Position numbers and translations under genes: made by a program. A stretch of DNA of 57,720 nt from the NCBI GenBank assembly GCA_002457155.1, contig NTJS01000009.1:1-57720 (forward strand). Direction: 5' to 3'. The notes beneath the pieces are model-generated. The model saw nothing but the letters and a program-made list of their open reading frames with translations. It was not told where the DNA came from and did not search any database. This document shows, piece after piece, positions 18,838-27,424 of this stretch (the first letter of the stretch is position 1; every line of letters starts with the position of its first letter). This DNA is from Marine Group II euryarchaeote MED-G35. Its GTDB lineage: Archaea; Thermoplasmatota; Poseidoniia; Poseidoniales; Thalassarchaeaceae.

Positions 18838-19998
18838 ATGGAGCAGGCGGGTGAGGGCGATTCGATGGATGATAACGAAGAACGCCTGATGGATAGGTTG
18901 AGTGATTTCTCAATCGGAAATAGGTTCTCCCGAGTGAACCAGCGACTTAGCATACTTGATTTGCTATTGACGGAAATAAGATACAATATTCTCCTAGTCA
19001 GCAAATTCTGGGGAGTAAAAGAAGGAGTAATGATTGGCTTGTTCGTTGCAGGATTCTTTCTAGGATCATGGGACTTTGGGATTGGGGAGATTTCAAGCGG
19101 AGGGGACTACAACAGGTGGGGCATTCTAGGGGGGGAGGATAGTGGTTTCTTGCATATGAAGGACCTAGCACTGATACTTTCCCTACTTTCGGTTATTTGC
19201 TGGGCAGGATTCTTTGTTATGCTCTGGAATAGTTATCCAATTATGAGGGAGAACATGGTCTACCTTCTAATCGGGATGTTTGTCATTCAATTTGGCCATA
19301 TCAAATCACATGCAGACAATCCTTCTTTTCCATGGGATTCAGGAATTGGTGGTTGGGTCTGGATCTTGGTTTCGAACCTAGTGATGCTATTTCTATCGAT
19401 TTTTGTAGTTAGGAGGGCCGTTGTTGAGACAAGAGACATACATGTCCAAAGAAAGCACTCCCACCCTGACCCAAGAGTAATTGACAGAGCATGGAAGGAT
19501 CATAGTCTACTAGCTTGGAGTCTTGGAATTGCTGTATGGATAGTTGTACTCAATATCACCTTCTGGAGTAGCGCCCATTCCATAGCCCCGAGCCCGGGAG
19601 ATTTGGACTTCAGCTATTCATTGGTGTTTCTACACATTTTTTCCGGTATTGTGGCAACATTTCTGCTCCTAGTAATAGTCTGGTTTCCCGAATTCATGCT
19701 TGGTTCGACTGAAGCAAGAATCCAGACATCCAGAGCACGCGAGGTTTCGGGAGAAGTCTTCGAACCAAAGAAGGCGGAACAGGGAAAATGCCCGGTTTGC
19801 AACCAAAATACAACTGCTATTCAGGAGATGACTGGGGAGATCAGCATTCCCTGCGAATCGGATGATTGCTCTGGAAAGGGTGTGACTGGGTCGGAATGTG
19901 AACAATGTGGAATTAGGATACCATCAAGAGTTGTTTGTGCGAACTGCGGATCCAATACGCCTGTGGGGAGCCACTTTGGTAGGGTTGAAGCTTGGTGA
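18838..19998 (+). CDS. Six-helix membrane protein with C-terminal zinc ribbons
   Basis: A 386-residue protein. After an acidic, helical cytoplasmic N-terminus (about 60 residues) come six predicted membrane segments, e.g. GVMIGLFVAGFFLGSW, LALILSLLSVICWAGFF, WVWILVSNLVMLFLSIF and LLLVIVWFPEFML. A cytoplasmic tail from about residue 300 carries three cysteine pairs: CPVC with a later CESDDC, CEQC, and CANC. This arrangement suggests one or two zinc ribbons. The stop overlaps the start of the following membrane subtilase gene by 4 bases (GTGA), so the two are translationally coupled and may act together, for example the multispanning protein as partner or substrate of the protease. The family is not recognised. 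The start is ATG 18838; ATG at 18868 is an alternative. Confidence 0.75.
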   Translation: MEQAGEGDSMDDNEERLMDRLSDFSIGNRFSRVNQRLSILDLLLTEIRYNILLVSKFWGVKEGVMIGLFVAGFFLGSWDFGIGEISSGGDYNRWGILGGEDSGFLHMKDLALILSLLSVICWAGFFVMLWNSYPIMRENMVYLLIGMFVIQFGHIKSHADNPSFPWDSGIGGWVWILVSNLVMLFLSIFVVRRAVVETRDIHVQRKHSHPDPRVIDRAWKDHSLLAWSLGIAVWIVVLNITFWSSAHSIAPSPGDLDFSYSLVFLHIFSGIVATFLLLVIVWFPEFMLGSTEARIQTSRAREVSGEVFEPKKAEQGKCPVCNQNTTAIQEMTGEISIPCESDDCSGKGVTGSECEQCGIRIPSRVVCANCGSNTPVGSHFGRVEAW

Positions 19999-21152
19999 AG
20001 GGGCAAACTGACGAAATTATAGATTCTGAAATCGGTGATTTCGAAGATTTTTCGAAGAAAGATGCAGCGAGCATGGTTGTCGCTTTCAGTCTATCACTCC
20101 TCGTCATTTTGGCTTCTTCCATTGCGATATTGTACATTTGGAAAGGGGATGAACTTGTTATCGAGAGGCCATCCCCGGCCCTATCCTCTTGGGAGATGGA
20201 ATACAAGAGTTTGACTGGAGTTAACAATCAATCACTATCTGGACTGAATGGCGACGGCGTCGTTCTCTGTATCGTCGACTCAGGAATAGACCTCAGTCAT
20301 CCTGATCTCGGTGATCTTGTGCTTAAAGGGTGGCTAGATTCTGTAAATGGCATCGATGAGCCCTATGATGACGAGGGGCATGGGACTGCTATGTCCGGGA
20401 TTATTGTAGCCGAAGGAGGTCTGAAAGGGATTTCCAGAGGAGTGGATCTACTAGTCGCGAAGGCGATTGATAACGAAGGCCAGGGGGATGCCAGTTCGGT
20501 TGCAAATTCTGTAGACTGGTGTGTTCAACAGGGAGCTGACATAATTTCACTGAGTCTTGGTGGGGGACAGAGTTTCGGATCTGGATTTTTCACAACCGAC
20601 GAATTAGAACAAGCCGTGGATGAAGCACTGGATAGCGGAGTTTTCGTAATTGCTTCCGCGGGAAATGACGGCGAAGACGATGATGGGGATGTGGGGTCAC
20701 CGGGATCTATAGAGGATGTCATTTGTGTTGGTGGTATTTCTCGTACTGGAGGCATCTGGTCAGGAAGCTCCGAGGGGGACAACGACGGGAGGCTGTGGCC
20801 AAATCCAATTCTCCCCAGAAATAATCCAGATAAAAAGCCGGAGATAGTAGCACCGGGACACGAAGTACCAGTACTGATGGCATCAGGAGTGGGGAACAGC
20901 GGATGGTGGGGTTGGTCCAGTGGCACTTCCGCTGCGACGGCATGGGTCAGTGGCTCTCTAGCACTCTTGTTGCAGGAGGACCCGAATCTTCAGAGGGAGA
21001 ATTCTTCAGGCAGGGAATCGGTAGAAGAGGTCAAAGTGGCAATTACACAGGCCTCACAAATGATGGATGGCCAAGACTCCCATGATGATCACTATGGCTA
21101 CGGGCACCTTAGGATCGACAAACTAGTCTCATATTTTGATGATGAGGTCTAG
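19995..21152 (+). CDS. Membrane-anchored subtilisin-like serine protease (S8)
   Basis: 385 residues from GTG 19995, which overlaps the previous stop. A short acidic cytoplasmic N-terminus and one membrane helix (VVAFSLSLLVILASSIAILYI, about residues 27-48) place the catalytic domain outside. The triad is visible: aspartate in CIVDSGIDLSHPD (about 93), histidine in DEGHGTAMSG (about 132), serine in SSGTSAATAWVSG (about 310). The oxyanion asparagine lies in SAGNDGED. There is no propeptide domain of normal length and no C-terminal extension, so this is a compact S8 peptidase tethered by its N-terminus. It converges on the methyltransferase-like gene with a 4-base overlap of stop codons. It probably cleaves surface or secreted proteins; the substrate is unknown. 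Confidence 0.88.
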   Translation: MKGQTDEIIDSEIGDFEDFSKKDAASMVVAFSLSLLVILASSIAILYIWKGDELVIERPSPALSSWEMEYKSLTGVNNQSLSGLNGDGVVLCIVDSGIDLSHPDLGDLVLKGWLDSVNGIDEPYDDEGHGTAMSGIIVAEGGLKGISRGVDLLVAKAIDNEGQGDASSVANSVDWCVQQGADIISLSLGGGQSFGSGFFTTDELEQAVDEALDSGVFVIASAGNDGEDDDGDVGSPGSIEDVICVGGISRTGGIWSGSSEGDNDGRLWPNPILPRNNPDKKPEIVAPGHEVPVLMASGVGNSGWWGWSSGTSAATAWVSGSLALLLQEDPNLQRENSSGRESVEEVKVAITQASQMMDGQDSHDDHYGYGHLRIDKLVSYFDDEV

Positions 21153-21943
21153 AAATTCTTCAGAAGAGCGACTAAAGTTCCACCCGTCAAATCTGTAAAT
21201 CCGACAGAGTCACTATCATTGATTCTTTTGACCAGTTCAATCCATTCGTTGAACGACTGAACCTTCAACTGGGCAGGAGTTGGTTCCAGGTCATCGAAAA
21301 TATCACCTACGTCTCCGGTGGGTACGGTTGGTTCCAGAAGAAGGACAAGGCCTCCAGGAGAAACCAAATCAAAAGCAGCTGATGCAGCTGCAACCCTTTC
21401 CCCTTCGGGCAAGTCAATGAGTATCAGATCAAGAGGCATTGGAAGTATTGAATTTACGGCGTTCTCAGGAATTGCGATGTTAGAAGCTCTTGATGAAGAA
21501 GTCTCGGCGAACACCTCTTGCCACGTCATGGAAACCGACTGCGCCCAACCTTCTGCATCGTATCTCCTAATCAATCGGTCTATAATCACACAAAACCTTG
21601 TCCCTGGTTCAATAATCCTGAAGGCATCTGGAGGGTTAATATGCCCTTCTTGGCCATTCTGATCACTATTGGACCAGAGGTCAAACAGCCAGGCAGCTAG
21701 ATGCCCTATACCTCCGCCGACAAGAGTGACGTTTCTGGGTTTGATTCTAGAGCATACGTCCCTAATTCGAGCCCTCACAGATCTAGGCAAGAGTGGTATG
21801 TCCATGTGAAGCATCTGCTCTCCGATACTGGAAGCAATCTCTGGCTCGGACTGATCCCTCTGGAGATTCTCTGTGAGAAGCCGCGTCATGACATCTGCAT
21901 CTGACATCTGAGGGAGGTCGTTACCATTGCTGTCATCGCCCAC
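21149..21943 (-). CDS. Putative SAM-dependent methyltransferase (Rossmann-fold protein)
   Basis: 264 residues from GTG 21943. The helical N-terminus (about 1-60) is followed by a Rossmann-like segment VTLVGGGIGHLAAWLFDLW (motif I position). Next come an acidic and hydrophobic strand RFCVIIDRLIRRYDAEGW (motif II region), LDLILIDLPEGERVAAASAAFDLVSPGGLVLLLEP (motifs IV-VI), and a C-terminal strand pair ending GGTLVALLKNF. The order and spacing fit an O-methyltransferase-like fold. The first glycine loop (GGGIG) fits SAM binding, but catalytic residues cannot be named. An NAD-binding protein is the alternative. It is divergent from the HVO_0476-type gene. Confidence 0.5.
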   Translation of the reverse strand: MGDDSNGNDLPQMSDADVMTRLLTENLQRDQSEPEIASSIGEQMLHMDIPLLPRSVRARIRDVCSRIKPRNVTLVGGGIGHLAAWLFDLWSNSDQNGQEGHINPPDAFRIIEPGTRFCVIIDRLIRRYDAEGWAQSVSMTWQEVFAETSSSRASNIAIPENAVNSILPMPLDLILIDLPEGERVAAASAAFDLVSPGGLVLLLEPTVPTGDVGDIFDDLEPTPAQLKVQSFNEWIELVKRINDSDSVGFTDLTGGTLVALLKNF

Positions 21944-22018
21944 GGTTCGCTCTGACGAGTGTTACTCTTCAATAATACTCTAGGATGGGTTGAATACCCT
22001 GCCTCATCACGATTAAAC

Positions 22019-22618
22019 ATGAGTGATGAAGACGAGGGCGCCTTTTCCGAATGCCCTAGTTGCGACGAAGTTACTGGTCATTCGATAATCAAGAGGACCC
22101 CCCAGGGGGAGGGAGAAGATTTCTTGGTCAGATGCATTACATGCTCATTTGTTCATAAAATAATGATTCGTCCTCCGAAGCCAGTGATGGTGAAGACTAC
22201 TTTGTCGGATGGGAGGGAGAGTTTCGGTGTAGAAATTGAGGTCGACGAGGATGAGGAGATTTCTGTTGGTGACATGTTCGAGCATGAGGGGATAACTTGG
22301 ATGGTGACAAGAATTGACAATAATGATTCACGGCCACAGAAAGTCCTCAGTGCGTCTAAGATTTTATCGATGTGGGCGACCAGATCCGATAAGACCATAG
22401 TTGGAATTACTATGACAAGTGGTGAAATTAGTGAGTCTGGGAAATTGGAATGTGAACCAGACAAAGTCTTCTCTTGTGGAACAATAATTGACTTTGCAGA
22501 ATCTAGGTGGAGGATTAGGGCAATTCATACTGGCAAGGGCAGGACACTGACTGGAAGTAGGGTTGCAAATGAAATTCGTAGAATATACTTGCACCCTCCG
22601 GACAAAGAGTATTGGTAG
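22019..22618 (+). CDS. HVO_0476-type archaeal zinc-finger protein
   Basis: 199 residues from ATG 22019; the open frame further upstream lacks conserved character. Near the N-terminus CPSC and CITC frame a zinc knuckle (residues 12-40) in the order CPSCDEVTGH, then VRCITCSFVHK. Beta-rich segments follow (VMVKTTLSDGRESFGVEIEV, GDMFEHEGITWMVTRID). The pattern of two CxxC motifs with HK after the second, then two repeated S24/Tudor-like beta modules, matches the archaeal family named after Haloferax HVO_0476 as I remember it. Its function is unknown; nucleic-acid binding is often guessed. A TATA-like AATAATAC lies about 45 bases before the start. The stop lies 4 bases from that of the convergent subtilase gene. 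Confidence 0.7.
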   Translation: MSDEDEGAFSECPSCDEVTGHSIIKRTPQGEGEDFLVRCITCSFVHKIMIRPPKPVMVKTTLSDGRESFGVEIEVDEDEEISVGDMFEHEGITWMVTRIDNNDSRPQKVLSASKILSMWATRSDKTIVGITMTSGEISESGKLECEPDKVFSCGTIIDFAESRWRIRAIHTGKGRTLTGSRVANEIRRIYLHPPDKEYW

Positions 22619-22622
22619 GCCT

Positions 22623-24542
22623 CTAGTCATCACCCAATTTATCGGATTTGTTTGAGTATTCGAACTCATATTCATCCATGTCTTTCTGCCTAAGTCGAAT
22701 CACTGAGAGGGTCAGCAAACCGATTAGCAAGACTACGACCAGAGACAGAGCTGTCACAATGAATCTGGAATTCTGTCCTCCTGGGCCATTCTCGTTTTGG
22801 GTCTCAGAGCCAAGGACGAAAACGTGAGCGACTAGGTTTGTAGAAGCATCATTGTCAAGAATTGCCCTTACCATAACTGTCTGATTCCCCTCAATCTGGT
22901 TGCCTGGCAGGTATTGGAGTCTGTCGACAAGCATTGTGTGGCTAATGCCAAAATTTGAGTCGCCTTCAGAGAACTCTGGGTGGCTCATCCAGTTATCCCT
23001 CATATCCCAAGTCCTCCATTGGACCTCCATCGGAGAACCCTCTACGGAAACGAGGAAAGATTCGCCGGGAGATAGGTTGATTCGATTTTCTTCCGGGATT
23101 TCTTCGTCTATGCTCAGATTTAGATCTGTGTTAAGGCCATAAACGTAGTTGGCAGCTTCAAGAAGTGCAGGTAGACCTTCGACGTGTCCATGACCATAGA
23201 CGTTGTTCTGCCGATTCTTAGGAATCAGGTCCTCAGCGCATGGCTCATTCGCTAGCATATAGTGACACTGCCGATATGTAGATGTCTCCTGCATTATGTT
23301 ACGGATATCAAAAGGCGAGAGATCGGGATTAGCCTGGTACATCAGAGCAGCGAGTCCGGCTGCACCGGGCGTGGCCATGCTAGTTCCTGAGTAACCTACG
23401 TATCCGTCTCCGGAATTGGCCTCCGGAGCCATTACACTCGATCCTACAAATGCGATGTTTGGCTTCACCCTCCCCTCTTCAGTTGGTCCTTGGCTTGAAT
23501 ACACTGCAATAGAAGTGTCCTTATCTAGGGCTCCAACGGTTATCACATCCTCAGCAGAACCAGGAGTCCCTATCTGGGCACTTACCGCTGAGTTTCCTGC
23601 AGCGATGAACAGGGCCACTCCAGATCTAACCATTTCATTGGCCATCCTGTTTACGCTTTCCTCCTCACTAGACGTCCACTCAATTAGACCGAATCCACCA
23701 AGGCTCATGCTGGCTGCCCTGATATTGAAATCGTGTCTCTTGTCAACAGTCCACTGCATACCGGCCATAACGGTTGCAAAGGATCCTGAGCCCCCTTCAT
23801 CTAGGACCTTGACTCCAACCAACTGAGCCTTTGGTGCGACGCCGACGTACTCGTAAGTAGGCGCACCGGTTCCGGCAGTAATCCCGGCACAGTGGGACCC
23901 GTGTCCCTGATCATCATAGGCCTTCACTTCAGTGCCATTTGTCTTGTCTGGATTGTTAACTGCGTCGTAGAATGCGATTACCTTCGAGTCATTTGTTGAG
24001 TTGTCGTCATCCATATCGTCGAGTCCTACGTGTTCTGAGTCAATCCCAGTATCAATGATGGAGACGACACTGCCCTTGCCCGTGTAACCTGTATCCTCCC
24101 AAATCATCGGGATTCCATGTATATCCTTCACGTCATTCATTTGGATTGTTAGAATTCCGTCTAGTTCGATTAGGACAACCCCGGGAAGATCCGACATTTC
24201 CACGATATCATCCACCGCTACTCTTCCAGCAATGCTATCGATCAGATGGTAACGAAATTGAGTTCTGAAGTCGACCTCGCGCTCTAGCATCTCCTGATCC
24301 TCGGACGTGGGCTGATGGTCAAAATCTACGATTACGCTAATCGTGTCATTCGTGTCGACCCAGTCATGGAGATCACTCCCAATTGCAACCCAAATCGCGT
24401 CATGTATCCCGTCCCGATCCAAATCCATCGATGTTGACTCCCACCACGGAGAGTCTTCTGCCGAATCTGAGATGGCCACGGTGGATGAGGAGAGTAGGGG
24501 GGAAACCAAGACTACGAGAATAGCTATCGAAGCGGGTCGCAT
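22623..24542 (-). CDS. Secreted subtilisin-like serine protease (S8) with C-terminal anchor
   Basis: 639 residues: a signal peptide (IAILVVLVSPLLSSSTVA), then a propeptide-like inhibitor I9 region (about 65-130, VIVDFDHQPTSEDQEML). The catalytic domain has the aspartate in SIIDTGIDSEH, histidine in GHGSHCAGIT, asparagine in IAAGNSAVS and serine in YSGTSMATPGAAG. A C-terminal domain of about 150 residues binds nothing recognisable and ends in one membrane helix (FIVTALSLVVVLLIGLLTL) with a short acidic and basic tail inside the cell. The four cysteine-containing surface positions, e.g. CHYMLANEPC, could form disulfides. Unlike the smaller subtilase 2 kb away, this one is anchored by its C-terminus and has a propeptide. 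It probably digests external protein to feed amino-acid uptake. Confidence 0.92.
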   Translation of the reverse strand: MRPASIAILVVLVSPLLSSSTVAISDSAEDSPWWESTSMDLDRDGIHDAIWVAIGSDLHDWVDTNDTISVIVDFDHQPTSEDQEMLEREVDFRTQFRYHLIDSIAGRVAVDDIVEMSDLPGVVLIELDGILTIQMNDVKDIHGIPMIWEDTGYTGKGSVVSIIDTGIDSEHVGLDDMDDDNSTNDSKVIAFYDAVNNPDKTNGTEVKAYDDQGHGSHCAGITAGTGAPTYEYVGVAPKAQLVGVKVLDEGGSGSFATVMAGMQWTVDKRHDFNIRAASMSLGGFGLIEWTSSEEESVNRMANEMVRSGVALFIAAGNSAVSAQIGTPGSAEDVITVGALDKDTSIAVYSSQGPTEEGRVKPNIAFVGSSVMAPEANSGDGYVGYSGTSMATPGAAGLAALMYQANPDLSPFDIRNIMQETSTYRQCHYMLANEPCAEDLIPKNRQNNVYGHGHVEGLPALLEAANYVYGLNTDLNLSIDEEIPEENRINLSPGESFLVSVEGSPMEVQWRTWDMRDNWMSHPEFSEGDSNFGISHTMLVDRLQYLPGNQIEGNQTVMVRAILDNDASTNLVAHVFVLGSETQNENGPGGQNSRFIVTALSLVVVLLIGLLTLSVIRLRQKDMDEYEFEYSNKSDKLGDD

Positions 24543-24587
24543 GATTCGTTCGAGAAGCGGTCAGACTTGAATCAGACGGTTCCAAGA

Positions 24588-25430
24588 CTATTGGACTGTG
24601 GCATCATGCCGAATAGTGGCGCAATAGGGGCAATGATCCCCGATTACGTAGTATTCGGAGTTCTGCTCATCCAATGACAATGGTTCTCGGCACTTGAAGC
24701 ACATCTGAATGTCCGTCTCTGTCAGATCAGAATCTATAGCAACACGTTGATCGAAGACGAAACAATCCCCTTCCCAGTATGAACCTCCACATTCTTCGAA
24801 ATACCCTAGGATTCCACCTTCAAGTTGCTTAACATCCTCGAATCCAGCATTCAGCATGACTGCAGATGCCTTCTCACATCTGATTCCGCCGGTGCAGTAC
24901 ATCACTACGGCCTTAGACTTGTACTCCTCGGGGATGGATTCGATGGCATTTGGGAAATCCCTGAATGAAGAAATCCCTAGCTCAAGAGAGCCCTCGAAGG
25001 ATCCTATCCTGGTCTCATAGTCGTTCCTAGTGTCCAAAACCAGGAGATCTTCCCCTTCATCCATGAGATGCTTGAATTCAATTGGTTTGATATATGCTCC
25101 TGTAAACTCGGATGGCTTGATTTCAGACATCCCTAGCGAGATAATCTCGTTCTTCCTCTTGACGAGCATGCGACGGAAGGGTTGGTAATCGGTAAGACTG
25201 AATTTTATTGGAATCCCAGAGAATCTCTTGTCCGACTCCAGGTACTCGATGAATGCCCTCACTGATTCCTCAGAACCTGCTAGAAAGAAGTTTATCCCAT
25301 TGGGACTCAAGAGAATTGTCCCCTTCAGTTCCAAGGAGGTGCACTGCTCCATGAATGGGTCACGTAATTCGTCCCGGTCATGAAGATCGACGAATCGATA
25401 TCCTGCGATGTTCAATATCTGGTCGCTCAC
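24588..25430 (-). CDS. trhO: tRNA uridine-34 hydroxylase TrhO (rhodanese-domain protein)
   Basis: 280 residues from GTG 25430. The family (UPF0176, YceA) makes 5-hydroxyuridine at the tRNA wobble position in an O2-dependent way. Domain order agrees: an acylphosphatase-like N-terminal domain (residues 5-90; GTILLSPNGINFFLAG), a rhodanese domain (about 115-220) with the active cysteine in MYCTGGIRCEKAS, and a C-terminal cysteine-rich tail with MCFKCREPL and CPYC, likely zinc. Bacterial members are about 300-350 residues, so this is a slightly short full-length copy. It lies between a subtilase and proline dehydrogenase on the same strand, with small gaps. The need for oxygen fits an aerobic host. 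Confidence 0.88.
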   Translation of the reverse strand: MSDQILNIAGYRFVDLHDRDELRDPFMEQCTSLELKGTILLSPNGINFFLAGSEESVRAFIEYLESDKRFSGIPIKFSLTDYQPFRRMLVKRKNEIISLGMSEIKPSEFTGAYIKPIEFKHLMDEGEDLLVLDTRNDYETRIGSFEGSLELGISSFRDFPNAIESIPEEYKSKAVVMYCTGGIRCEKASAVMLNAGFEDVKQLEGGILGYFEECGGSYWEGDCFVFDQRVAIDSDLTETDIQMCFKCREPLSLDEQNSEYYVIGDHCPYCATIRHDATVQ

Positions 25431-25468
25431 GATTCATTGCGAAGTGTTTCTGTGTAAGAAACTCTGCA

Positions 25469-26455
25469 TCATCTTCGATTGGTCCAAGGCATAAATAGCG
25501 ACTTAGTGACGTGTACTGCAACTCCTGGATTTTCTCGGAGTCTGCGCATCCCATACTCGTACCATTTCTCACCATATGGCAAGTAAATCCTTGTCCTATG
25601 TCCTTTGTTGGAAAGATCCCTCCTGATGTTCCCCCTCACTCCCAAAAGGAACTGAAATTCGTAGCCCGGGCCCTTTCCTTTTCTCATAGGAACTGGAGGA
25701 TTGTGACGAGAGTCTTCCTTTCCGGGGCCAAGACCGCGGGATTCCAATGACTTCAGGGCATGTTCAATTACTGGAATATCATGAGAAGCGATTGCCGTAT
25801 AGGAACCGGAGTCCAACATCAGATCTATAGCACGATTAGTCGAATCTACGATGTCAAGGTAGCTTGTGTAGGAGATTTCTGGAGGTTCTAGGTATATCCC
25901 CTTGCAAATTCTAAAATCTGACTTTGCACCCAGTAATTTACTCATTTTTGAGATATCATCTGGAGTCCTGAACATCCTTCCCTGGAGGACAACACCTATG
26001 TTCTCAAGCCCCTGATGCTGAATTGTTAATGCCGCATCAATTGTTGCCTGAGTAACTCTGTTATCTTCCATATCTAGCCTAACGAAGATGTCGTCTTTCG
26101 CCGCCTTTCGAACTATTCTTTCAATGTTTGAGAGGGCTGATTTCTCGTCGATAAGGAGACCAAGGGCAGTTGGTTTGATTGAGATGTTGGCATCGATTCC
26201 GCTATCTACTATTGAGTCGATGACAGATTCATACTCATTGATGAACCATGATGACTCGTCGATGGACTTGATCTCCTCGCCCAGAACGTCAATCGTGAAG
26301 CATGCGCCCTCTGACGAGAGTGTCCTCATCAGTTCAAGTGCCTGGCCTAGGTTTTCTCCTGCTGTGTACCTCTTAGCCACCCATCCTACAATAAATCTCG
26401 GAGCAAGGGGGAGGAAGGTGACGATGGTTCGGCCGAAGAGACCCATGCCTACCAC
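25469..26455 (-). CDS. Proline dehydrogenase
   Basis: 328 residues, a stand-alone PRODH-type TIM barrel. It oxidises proline to pyrroline-5-carboxylate with FAD and passes electrons to quinone at the membrane. Supporting features are SIKPTALGL near residue 95, VRLDMEDNRVTQ near 125, GVVLQGRMFRT near 155, RICKGIYLEPPE near 185, ASHDIPVIEHAL, YEFQFLLGVRG and the C-terminal signature YLPYGEKWYEYGMRRLRENP. GTG 26455 or ATG 26446 could be the start. No pyrroline-5-carboxylate dehydrogenase is in the window. The neighbours on the same strand are TrhO and DtdA. Proline catabolism fits growth on protein. Confidence 0.92.
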   Translation of the reverse strand: MVGMGLFGRTIVTFLPLAPRFIVGWVAKRYTAGENLGQALELMRTLSSEGACFTIDVLGEEIKSIDESSWFINEYESVIDSIVDSGIDANISIKPTALGLLIDEKSALSNIERIVRKAAKDDIFVRLDMEDNRVTQATIDAALTIQHQGLENIGVVLQGRMFRTPDDISKMSKLLGAKSDFRICKGIYLEPPEISYTSYLDIVDSTNRAIDLMLDSGSYTAIASHDIPVIEHALKSLESRGLGPGKEDSRHNPPVPMRKGKGPGYEFQFLLGVRGNIRRDLSNKGHRTRIYLPYGEKWYEYGMRRLRENPGVAVHVTKSLFMPWTNRR

Positions 26456-26477
26456 AGCGTGGCTAGAGACTTGACGA

Positions 26478-27419
26478 TTACGGGGGGCAAATTTGCTTTC
26501 CCCGTAGGACTGGTACTCCGAGTTCGGAAAGAAGAGTGGCCAATGCGGATCTTTGCCACCCCTTGAATGACTTACGATCTAAGTGGGCGAAAATATCTCC
26601 ACCAGGGAATGCAAGCCTGGTTGACTCCACAGCAGTTCGAACAGAGTGAGCCCACGGGCCCTGTGGCAATGGAGTGTCCGACTGTTCTTCTTCGAAGACG
26701 ATTGCATAGTTAGCCAAGATGTGCCCAACCCAGACATCTGATTCAGCGATCACAGCTTTGTGGCGAGGGGCATAGTGCCCGCCTCCGAGACCAATCATTA
26801 CACTGCCATGCCCATCCCAATCCGTCTTGGTAGAGCGTTCTGACATCCCCAGACAAAGGGCGATTGTCTTCGACCACACCCTAGCAGCTCTGACATCTTC
26901 CCATTGTTCTAAGGTTGATCCTATTTCGAGATATAGCGTAGGGGCTACTAGAACCGGACCATGGTGAGTAGCCTCTAAAGTGAGGTCGTACTCATTTTCG
27001 AGATGTGCTTCCTTGGCTATTATGCACATATTTCTGAATAGTTCTCCGAATCTCGTAGAAGGAGGGACGGCCGTACCGGTTATTCCTCCTGATCGAGCTT
27101 TTTCACCGTGTGGAAATTCACCTGGGACCCCTATTGCATGGAGGGTCAGAGCAGGGGTCTCTGATGCGGAAACGTGTCTTGAGAGAACTAAGACCTCGTC
27201 GACATTCGAACCAGTCAACAATGAATGGGTAGCATCGATGCCATCTGCCCAAATGTGCAAATCATCAATCAGAAGTGCCTCGACATTTCCGCACGAATGC
27301 CTAGTAACCTGACCATGTTCAAATTCTTGTGAGCCCCCCCATCCACCTATGCCCATTAACTCCGTCAGGATATTCATCGAGGCGGGGTCTTCTGAGGAAG
27401 CAAGAAGCAGTGAGACCAT
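26478..27419 (-). CDS. dtdA: D-aminoacyl-tRNA deacylase, archaeal GEK1/DtdA type
   Basis: 313 residues from ATG 27419, where the conserved N-terminus VSLLLASSEDPASMNI begins; the open frame extends 93 codons further but overlaps the divergent gene. DtdA removes D-amino acids from mischarged tRNAs. Conserved segments are LVLSRHVSASETPALTLHAIGVPGEF, LEATHHGPVLVAPTLYLEIGS and GGGHYAPRH, whose histidines bind the two metal ions. There is a long middle insertion with SGGITGTAVPPSTRFG. The start lies 5 bases from the start of the divergent propeller-like gene, leaving no room for separate upstream promoters outside coding DNA. Confidence 0.92.
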   Translation of the reverse strand: MVSLLLASSEDPASMNILTELMGIGGWGGSQEFEHGQVTRHSCGNVEALLIDDLHIWADGIDATHSLLTGSNVDEVLVLSRHVSASETPALTLHAIGVPGEFPHGEKARSGGITGTAVPPSTRFGELFRNMCIIAKEAHLENEYDLTLEATHHGPVLVAPTLYLEIGSTLEQWEDVRAARVWSKTIALCLGMSERSTKTDWDGHGSVMIGLGGGHYAPRHKAVIAESDVWVGHILANYAIVFEEEQSDTPLPQGPWAHSVRTAVESTRLAFPGGDIFAHLDRKSFKGWQRSALATLLSELGVPVLRGKQICPP

Positions 27420-27424
27420 GGCCC

